From: Nitrospinota bacterium
GTDB taxonomy: Bacteria; UBA8248
NCBI GenBank assembly: GCA_011523725.1
Contig: WTGD01000289.1
Span: 1 to 9,804 of the forward strand
Length of the DNA: 9,804 bases
Direction of reading: 5' to 3'
Part shown: piece by piece, positions 5,920 to 9,804 of the stretch
Position numbering within the stretch: position 1 is the stretch's first letter
Layout of the letters: every line of letters begins with the position of its first letter
Notes under the pieces: generated by a model
Told to the model about the DNA's origin: nothing
Databases searched by the model: none
The model's input: the letters and a program-made list of their open reading frames with translations, nothing else
Made by a program: the position numbers and the translations under genes

Positions 5920-6471
5920 ATGGCGTACGTGCCCAGAATGTTGCAGCTTTATCGTGACGAAATTATGGAAAGACTCCGCAGGGAGTTCGAATACGCCAAC
6001 GTCATGCAGATTCCGCGGCTTCTGAAGATCACCCTGAACATGGGACTCGGAGAAGCCGTACAGAACGCGGCGACTCTTGAGAACGGCGTCGCCGAGTTGA
6101 CGAGCATCGCGGGCCAGAAGCCCGTCATTACCCGTGCGAGGAAATCCATCGCGAATTTCAAGCTGCGCGAGGGCATGCCCATCGGAGCGATGGTGACGCT
6201 TCGCGGCGCGCGGATGTGGGATTTTGTGGACCGGCTGGTGAACGTGGCGCTCCCCCGCGTGCGCGATTTCAGGGGCCTGAGCCCAAAGTCCTTCGACGGA
6301 CGCGGGAACTACAGCCTTGGGATTCGAGAGCAGATTATTTTTCCCGAGATCGATATCGACAAGGTGGAGAGATCCCGGGGCATCGGGGTGGTCCTGAACA
6401 CGTCGGCGAACACGGACGAGGAGGGCATGGCGCTGCTTCGCGAGTTGGGCGTCCCCTTCCGGGTGAATTAA
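5920..6471 (+). CDS. rplE: 50S ribosomal protein L5
   Basis: L5 binds 5S rRNA in the central protuberance and makes the B1b bridge to S13. The 183-residue product matches the family (about 179). Visible signatures are PRLLKITLNMGLGEA (32-46), AGQKPVITRARKSIANFKLREGMPIGAMVTLRG (64-96), LPRVRDFRGLSPKSFDGRGNYSLGIREQIIFPEID (111-145) and the closing EEGMALLRELGVPF (167-180). The ATG at 5920 has AAGGA at 5904-5908, 11 nt away, which is a long spacing, but no better in-frame ATG exists. In E. coli S8 represses the spc operon at the rplX-rplE junction; I cannot recognise an S8 site in the 23 nt here. Confidence 0.97.
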   Translation: MAYVPRMLQLYRDEIMERLRREFEYANVMQIPRLLKITLNMGLGEAVQNAATLENGVAELTSIAGQKPVITRARKSIANFKLREGMPIGAMVTLRGARMWDFVDRLVNVALPRVRDFRGLSPKSFDGRGNYSLGIREQIIFPEIDIDKVERSRGIGVVLNTSANTDEEGMALLRELGVPFRVN

Positions 6472-6476
6472 GAGGA
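6472..6476 (+). promoter_or_regulatory. Shine-Dalgarno site of rpsN
   Basis: GAGGA directly after the rplE stop lies 6 nt before GTG 6483. It fixes the start of the small S14 gene, whose frame otherwise stays open well upstream inside rplE. Confidence 0.75.
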
Positions 6477-6482
6477 AATACA

Positions 6483-6668
6483 GTGGCGAAAAAGTGCTTG
6501 ATCGCGAAACAGAAGAAGACACCCAAGTTCGGCGTGCGGGCGTATAACCGCTGCCAGCGTTGCGGGCGTCCGCGGGGTTATTTGAGACGTTTCAAGATTT
6601 GTCGAATCTGCTTCCGTGAATTGTCGCTCAAGGGCGAGATTCCGGGAGTCACGAAGTCGAGTTGGTAG
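6483..6668 (+). CDS. rpsN: 30S ribosomal protein S14, zinc-binding 61-residue type
   Basis: S14 is a late-assembling protein of the 30S head. From GTG 6483 the product is exactly 61 residues, the size of the zinc-dependent S14 form. It reads MAKKCLIAKQ, then KKTPKFGVRAYNRCQRCGRPRGY, and ends GEIPGVTKSSW, the conserved C-terminus. The zinc ribbon is complete: Cys24-x2-Cys27 and Cys40-x2-Cys43. The frame stays open upstream to 6216 within rplE, but that part is an accidental overlap: it does not resemble S14 and the GAGGA at 6472-6476 points to 6483. The zinc-free, about 100-residue form found at this locus in E. coli is not used here. Next gene rpsH is 16 nt away. An extra cysteine at position 5 lies outside the zinc site. 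Confidence 0.97.
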   Translation: MAKKCLIAKQKKTPKFGVRAYNRCQRCGRPRGYLRRFKICRICFRELSLKGEIPGVTKSSW

Positions 6669-6670
6669 CC

Positions 6671-6676
6671 GGGGAG
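6671..6676 (+). promoter_or_regulatory. Shine-Dalgarno site of rpsH
   Basis: GGGGAG lies 8 nt before ATG 6685. It favours this start over the in-frame ATG at 6691 (14 nt away) and over codons further upstream inside rpsN. Confidence 0.65.
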
Positions 6677-6684
6677 CGAAGAAT

Positions 6685-7086
6685 ATGAGCATGACGGATC
6701 CCATTGCCGATCTTCTCACGCGCATTCGCAACGCGGTGCGCGCGGATCATGAGAGCGTCGAGATTCCTGGCAGCAAGCTCAAGGAGAGCGTCGTCGGCAT
6801 CCTGAAGTCCCAGGGTTACATCAAAGGATACGACGTCGAGCCGGGCCCGACGGGACAGACCCGGATCACAGTAGCGCTCAAGCCGCCCCAGGACGGCAAA
6901 CTGGTGTTGAGCGGCTTAAGGCGCGTCAGCAAGCCCGGCCTGCGCGTGTATGTAGACAAGGAGTCGGTTCCCAAGGTGCTCAACGGCATGGGGATCGCCA
7001 TACTCACGACCTCGCGCGGCGTTGTGACCGACGATGAAGCGAGAAGTCTGGGCGTGGGCGGTGAAGTCCTTTGTGAAATTTGGTGA
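6685..7086 (+). CDS. rpsH: 30S ribosomal protein S8
   Basis: S8 is a primary binder of the central domain of 16S rRNA; in E. coli it also represses the spc operon. From ATG 6685 the product has 133 residues, against about 130 in the family. It starts MSMTDPIADLLTRIRNAVRA and has SKLKESVVGILKSQGYIKGY, RVSKPGLRVYVDK, and the C-terminal signature GMGIAILTTSRGVVTDDEARSLGVGGEVLCEIW. The open frame extends 23 codons into rpsN, but those residues are not S8-like. ATG 6691 is a possible alternative giving MTDPIAD, the commonest S8 start, so the exact initiator is uncertain by two codons. A 10-nt gap precedes rplF. Confidence 0.97.
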   Translation: MSMTDPIADLLTRIRNAVRADHESVEIPGSKLKESVVGILKSQGYIKGYDVEPGPTGQTRITVALKPPQDGKLVLSGLRRVSKPGLRVYVDKESVPKVLNGMGIAILTTSRGVVTDDEARSLGVGGEVLCEIW

Positions 7087-7096
7087 GGTGGTTTGA

Positions 7097-7642
7097 ATGT
7101 CACGCATCGGAAAAATGCCGATTCCCATACCCTCGGGCGTGGACGTGAAGCTCGACGGGCGACAGATCTCCGTCAAGGGCCCTCTGGGAGAACTCGATCT
7201 CGAGTTGCACCACAGGCCGAAGGTGGAGATAGAAGACGGGAACATCGTCGTCTCACGCGTCAGCGAATCGCGCCAGGACAAGGCGCTTCACGGCCTCACG
7301 CGCTCGCTGCTCGCCAACATGGTCGAAGGCGTGACGAAAGGGTTCGAGAAGGAACTCGAGATTATCGGCCTGGGATACCGCGTGGAAGAAAGGGGCAAGG
7401 GCGTCGTCCTGAACGTGGGTTATTCCCATCCTGTGAGCATCGAACCGATCGAGGGCATCACCTTCGAGGTGCAGAGCGACCGCAACCGGACGGCGATCAA
7501 GGTGAAGGGCATCGACAAGCAGTTGGTGGGCTGGGTGGCCGCTGAAATCCGCAAGGTGAAGCCCCCGGAGCCGTACAAGGGCAAGGGTATCCGCTATGCG
7601 GGCGAGACGGTCCGCCGCAAGGTCGGCAAGGCCGGCGTGTAG
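7097..7642 (+). CDS. rplF: 50S ribosomal protein L6
   Basis: L6 sits near the GTPase-associated centre and sarcin-ricin loop of the 50S. The 181-residue product is of typical length and has the duplicated two-domain fold. It starts MSRIGKMPIPIPSGVDV, with VKGPLGELDLEL (26-37) and GLTRSLLANMVEGVTKGFEKELEIIGLGYR (66-95) in the first half, and GVVLNVGYSHPV (102-113), then the signature PPEPYKGKGIRYAGETVRRKVGKAG (156-180) in the second. The ATG has the strongest site in the neighbourhood, GAGGTGG at 7085-7091, overlapping the end of rpsH. 17 nt to rplR. Confidence 0.98.
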   Translation: MSRIGKMPIPIPSGVDVKLDGRQISVKGPLGELDLELHHRPKVEIEDGNIVVSRVSESRQDKALHGLTRSLLANMVEGVTKGFEKELEIIGLGYRVEERGKGVVLNVGYSHPVSIEPIEGITFEVQSDRNRTAIKVKGIDKQLVGWVAAEIRKVKPPEPYKGKGIRYAGETVRRKVGKAGV

Positions 7643-7659
7643 CGCGGGAGGTTTGAGAA

Positions 7660-8040
7660 GTGGGTCGACTGAGTAAATTCGAGGCGAGGCTCAAGCGGAA
7701 GGTGAGAATCCGCAAGAAGAGCCGCGGAACGAGCGAGCGCCCTCGTCTGACGGTTTTCAGGAGCGGCGGACACATCTATGCCCAGGTGATAGATGACGTC
7801 TCGGGCCAAACCCTGGCCGCGGCCTCCTCGCGCGAGAAGGATTTCGCAACCGAGGCGAAGGACGCCGAAAACGCGGGCGGTAGCAACGTGGCGGGCGCCG
7901 TCATCGTCGGCAAGCTGCTGGCCGACCGCGCGAAGGCCAAGGGCGTGGAAAAAGTGGTTTTCGATCGCAACGGCTATCTCTACCACGGTCGCGTGAAGGC
8001 GCTGGCCGACAGCGTGAGAGATACGGGGGTGAGTTTCTGA
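7660..8040 (+). CDS. rplR: 50S ribosomal protein L18
   Basis: L18 binds 5S rRNA with L5 in the central protuberance. The product has 126 residues, slightly above the 115-122 norm, and starts with GTG. The N-terminal basic segment MGRLSKFEARLKRKVRIRKK binds 5S rRNA, followed by RPRLTVFRSGGHIYAQVIDD, GQTLAAASS, AGAVIVGKLLADRAKAKGVEKVVFDR and the typical end HGRVKALADSVRDTGVSF. A GGGAGG Shine-Dalgarno at 7646-7651 lies 8 nt from the GTG. Its TGA stop shares one base with the ATG of rpsE (TGATG), suggesting coupled translation. Confidence 0.97.
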   Translation: MGRLSKFEARLKRKVRIRKKSRGTSERPRLTVFRSGGHIYAQVIDDVSGQTLAAASSREKDFATEAKDAENAGGSNVAGAVIVGKLLADRAKAKGVEKVVFDRNGYLYHGRVKALADSVRDTGVSF

Positions 8041-8726
8041 TGGCGCGAGACACAAGACGAGGCCGGGACAGAGAGCCGGAGAATCCCGAAGAGCGTGAAT
8101 TCATCGACCGGGTCATCTACGTGAACCGCGTGGCCAAGGTGGTGAAGGGCGGCAGGCGCTTCAGTTTCAGCGCCCTGGTGACCGTCGGCGACAGAAAAGG
8201 ACAGGTGGGCATCGGGATGGGCAAGGCGAACGAAGTGCCCGAAGCCATTCGCAAGGGCGTGGAGAAGGCTCGCAAGGCGATGGTGAAGGTGGCCCTCGAC
8301 CATGAGACCATTCCCCACCAGACGATGGGTAAATACGGCGCGGGCCGCGTGCTGCTCAAGCCCGCGGCGCGGGGAACGGGCGTCATCGCAGGCGGCCCCG
8401 TGCGCGCGGTTCTGGACGTCGCCGGGGTGCGGGATATATTGACGAAGTGCATCGGCACGAACAACCCGCACAACGCGGCCAAGGCGACGCTGCAGGGCTT
8501 GTGCTCGCTGCGCAACCGGGATGAGGTTTTAGCGCTCCGGGGAATCGTATCGGCCGATGATGCAGTCAAAGCTGCGCAGTCGGAAGACGCCGGAGTCACG
8601 GCGGTGGATGCCGAGGTCGAGGCGACGGATGCGGAAGACGCCGTGGATGGCGACCCCGTTGCCGCCGAGGCAGGTGACGCCGCCGATGCGAGCGATGGCG
8701 AAGACGCCGGCGCGAAAGAAGAATAG
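8040..8726 (+). CDS. rpsE: 30S ribosomal protein S5 with long acidic C-terminal tail
   Basis: S5 works at the mRNA entry and decoding accuracy region together with S4. The core, residues 1-170, is standard: EFIDRVIYVNRVAKVVKGGRRFSFSALVTVGDRKGQVGIGMGKANEVPEAIRKG (20-73), the dsRNA-binding-like fold, then GTGVIAGGPVRAVLDVAGVRDILTKCIGTNNPHNAAKATLQGL (112-154) and the usual end DEVLALRG (161-168). A tail of about 58 residues follows, rich in Ala, Asp and Glu (20 acidic, about 18 Ala, only 2 Lys), making the protein 228 residues against about 165 usually. The tail is in frame, has no stop or frameshift, and ends 8 nt before rpmD. Ribosome binding is likely through GGTGAG in the end of rplR (8028-8033). 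Confidence 0.97.
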   Translation: MARDTRRGRDREPENPEEREFIDRVIYVNRVAKVVKGGRRFSFSALVTVGDRKGQVGIGMGKANEVPEAIRKGVEKARKAMVKVALDHETIPHQTMGKYGAGRVLLKPAARGTGVIAGGPVRAVLDVAGVRDILTKCIGTNNPHNAAKATLQGLCSLRNRDEVLALRGIVSADDAVKAAQSEDAGVTAVDAEVEATDAEDAVDGDPVAAEAGDAADASDGEDAGAKEE

Positions 8727-8734
8727 AGGAAGAG

Positions 8735-8932
8735 ATGGCGCAGGATAAGCAGGATAAAATCAAGATCACCTTGAGGAAGAGCACGTCCGGATCGAACGTG
8801 AAGCAGCGTAAAGTTTTGCATGGGTTGGGTCTGAGGCGGATCAACCAGGCGGTCGTGAAGACGGACAACGCCTGCATTCGCGGCATGGTGTTCAAGATCA
8901 AGCATCTCGTAGAAGTGGAGGAGGGGGCCTAG
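8735..8932 (+). CDS. rpmD: 50S ribosomal protein L30
   Basis: L30 is a small, non-universal 50S protein bound near 5S rRNA and helix 38. The 65-residue product shows the family pattern IKITLRKSTSGSNVKQRKVLHGLGLRRINQAVVKTDNACIRGMVFKIKHLVEVEE (9-63). The family usually has about 60 residues; the excess is an N-terminal run, MAQDKQDK. The Shine-Dalgarno GAGGA (8726-8730) lies 4 nt upstream, beginning at the last base of the rpsE stop. Position between rpsE and rplO is canonical. Confidence 0.96.
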   Translation: MAQDKQDKIKITLRKSTSGSNVKQRKVLHGLGLRRINQAVVKTDNACIRGMVFKIKHLVEVEEGA

Positions 8933-8946
8933 CGCCCTGGATTCAT

Positions 8947-9459
8947 ATGTCCGAGAACGACGCGAAGTCGGAAAATTCATTTACGGGCCTGGGTGATTTG
9001 TCCTCCCCGGAAGGGGCGGTGAAGTCCAGGCGGCGCGTGGGCCGTGGTACGGGCTCCGGAAGGGGCAAGACCTCGACGCGCGGGCACAAGGGCCAGAAAT
9101 CGCGTTCCGGCTATAGTAGAAAAGTCGGTTTCGAGGGCGGACAAATGCCGCTCCAGCGCCGCTTGCCGAAGCGCGGGTTCAACAACCGCTTCAAAAAAGA
9201 GTTCTCAGAGCTCAACGTGGGGCGTTTGGGCGTACTGGCTGAGGGCGCGAGCGTCGACGCCGATGCCCTGCGGGCCGCCGGCCTGATTCGGAAAATTGCC
9301 AAAGACGGCGTCAAGCTCCTGGGCGAGGGTGAAGTGGACCGCGCGATTCACCTCAGAGTCCAGAAATGCAGCGATTCTGCTCGTCGGAAAATCGAGAGCG
9401 CGGGCGGCAGCGTCGAGATCGTGGTCCTCGCCGCGAAGCCGGAGGATAAAAGCGAGTGA
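8947..9459 (+). CDS. rplO: 50S ribosomal protein L15
   Basis: L15 is a late-assembly protein whose basic extended N-terminal half threads through 23S rRNA. The product has 170 residues against 145-150 in most bacteria. The family signature is clear: RRRVGRGTGSGRGKTSTRGHKGQKSRSG (28-55), GFEGGQMPLQRRLPKRGFNNRF (61-82), LGVLAEGASVDADALRAAGLI (94-114) and GGSVEIV (153-159). The usual start, MxLxxL followed by a Pro/Glu/Gly turn, aligns with TGLGDLSSPEGA (13-24), so some 12 residues (MSENDAKSENSF) precede it. ATG 8947 has no good Shine-Dalgarno; the purine run 8915-8927 inside rpmD is about 20 nt away. The only in-frame alternative I see is TTG 8998, which would cut into the conserved region. Its TGA overlaps the secY start. 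Confidence 0.95.
   Translation: MSENDAKSENSFTGLGDLSSPEGAVKSRRRVGRGTGSGRGKTSTRGHKGQKSRSGYSRKVGFEGGQMPLQRRLPKRGFNNRFKKEFSELNVGRLGVLAEGASVDADALRAAGLIRKIAKDGVKLLGEGEVDRAIHLRVQKCSDSARRKIESAGGSVEIVVLAAKPEDKSE
9441..9446 (+). promoter_or_regulatory. Shine-Dalgarno site of secY
   Basis: GGAGGA near the end of rplO lies 9 nt before GTG 9456. It is a strong match to the 16S anti-Shine-Dalgarno and supports the GTG start of secY overlapping the rplO stop. Confidence 0.75.
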
Positions 9460-9804
9460 GGGAAGGCGGCGTTCCCAGCATTTTCCAGGTACCCGAGCTG
9501 AAAAACAGGATCCTCTTCACGCTCGGTATTCTGGCGGTCTACCGAATCGGGGCGCATATCCCCACGCCGGGGATCGACACCGTGGCGCTGGCCGCCTTCT
9601 TCGCCGAGTTGAGCCGCGGCGGCGGCACGCTCATGCAGTTTTTCGACCTCTTCACGGGCGGCGCCCTGAGCCAGTTGACGATTTTCGCCCTGGGGATCAT
9701 GCCGTACATCAGCGCTTCCATCATTCTGGAGTTGCTCACTGTCGCGGTTCCCCACTTGGAGCGTCTGAAAAAGGAAGGGGATTCGGGGCGCAAGAAGATC
9801 AACC
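9456..9804 (+). CDS. secY: Protein translocase subunit SecY, N-terminal part (partial)
   Basis: SecY is the channel subunit of the SecYEG translocon in the cytoplasmic membrane. The gene starts with GTG inside the GTGA overlap with the rplO stop and runs off the window; 116 codons are visible. The translation begins MREGGVPSIFQVPELKNRI and continues through the first membrane segment (about residues 18-37, LFTLGILAVYRIGAHIP) and the conserved PTPGID turn. It then has the plug region MQFFDLFTGGALS (60-72) and the second membrane helix TIFALGIMPYISASIILELLTV (75-96), ending with the cytoplasmic ERLKKEGDSGRKKIN. All of these match SecY closely. The N-terminal cytoplasmic part is short, as in many bacteria. 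The position after rplO is canonical. The start was chosen by homology and by the GGAGGA at 9441-9446. Confidence 0.96.
   Translation, partial: MREGGVPSIFQVPELKNRILFTLGILAVYRIGAHIPTPGIDTVALAAFFAELSRGGGTLMQFFDLFTGGALSQLTIFALGIMPYISASIILELLTVAVPHLERLKKEGDSGRKKIN

Noticed and set aside
6216..6482. Upstream extension of the rpsN frame inside rplE
   Set aside because: The residues do not resemble S14, the L5 reading there is strongly conserved, and the Shine-Dalgarno at 6472-6476 places the start at 6483.
6616..6684. Possible 23-codon extension of S8 into rpsN
   Set aside because: The added residues are an off-frame reading of the S14 gene; S8 begins at 6685 with GGGGAG upstream.
7093..7545. Overlapping + strand frame inside rplF
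   Set aside because: Arg/Gly-rich off-frame translation of L6 coding DNA; L6 itself is unmistakable in the other frame.
8117..8980. Long open frame on the - strand (287 codons) across rpsE, rpmD and the start of rplO
   Set aside because: It lies fully opposite well-identified ribosomal genes, its translation is a low-complexity Ser/Ala/Pro-rich mirror of the acidic S5 tail, and GC-rich coding DNA commonly yields such open antisense frames.
1..9804. Search for a mobile element, CRISPR array, defence or other unknown system, tRNA, terminator or internal promoter
   Set aside because: Every stretch longer than 37 nt is accounted for by a conserved housekeeping gene. I saw no inverted terminal repeats, spaced repeats, tRNA-like folds, or hairpin plus T-run terminators.

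Overview
This window is a stretch of the conserved bacterial ribosomal-protein supercluster (str – S10 – spc). All genes lie on the + strand, in canonical order, with almost no non-coding DNA. It holds the last 16 codons of tuf (EF-Tu), then rpsJ, rplC, rplD, rplW, rplB, rpsS, rplV, rpsC, rplP, rpmC, rpsQ (the S10 block), then rplN, rplX, rplE, rpsN, rpsH, rplF, rplR, rpsE, rpmD, rplO (the spc block), and finally the first 116 codons of secY, which runs off the right edge. That makes 21 complete ribosomal-protein genes and two partial flanking genes. No gene of the set expected here is missing, broken or duplicated.

The organism is a bacterium with a fairly GC-rich genome and bacterial-type Shine-Dalgarno signals. 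Features that bear on lineage are the 61-residue zinc-ribbon S14, presence of L30, a tuf gene abutting rpsJ, a long acidic tail on S5 and short extensions on L3 and L15. These suggest a lineage outside the Enterobacteria, perhaps a deltaproteobacterial-type or less-studied phylum. I cannot name it from this sequence with confidence.

Layout: intergenic gaps run from -4 to +37 nt, and most hold only a ribosome-binding site. Two stop/start overlaps (rplR/rpsE and rplO/secY) and one zero-gap junction (rpmC/rpsQ) point to translational coupling. I see no internal promoter, terminator, structured RNA, repeat array, mobile element or tRNA. The window is most simply read as one long transcript that enters from tuf on the left and continues past secY on the right. 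The products assemble both ribosomal subunits: L2, L3 and L4 around the peptidyl-transferase centre, L4, L22, L23, L24 and L29 along the exit tunnel, and S3, S5, S8, S10, S14, S17 and S19 in the 30S. SecY links the module to co-translational membrane insertion and secretion.

No undescribed biological system is visible. The points worth a second look are modest: the acidic Ala/Asp/Glu tail of S5, terminal extensions of L3 and L15, the absence of an E. coli-type S10 leader, and a few start-site details.
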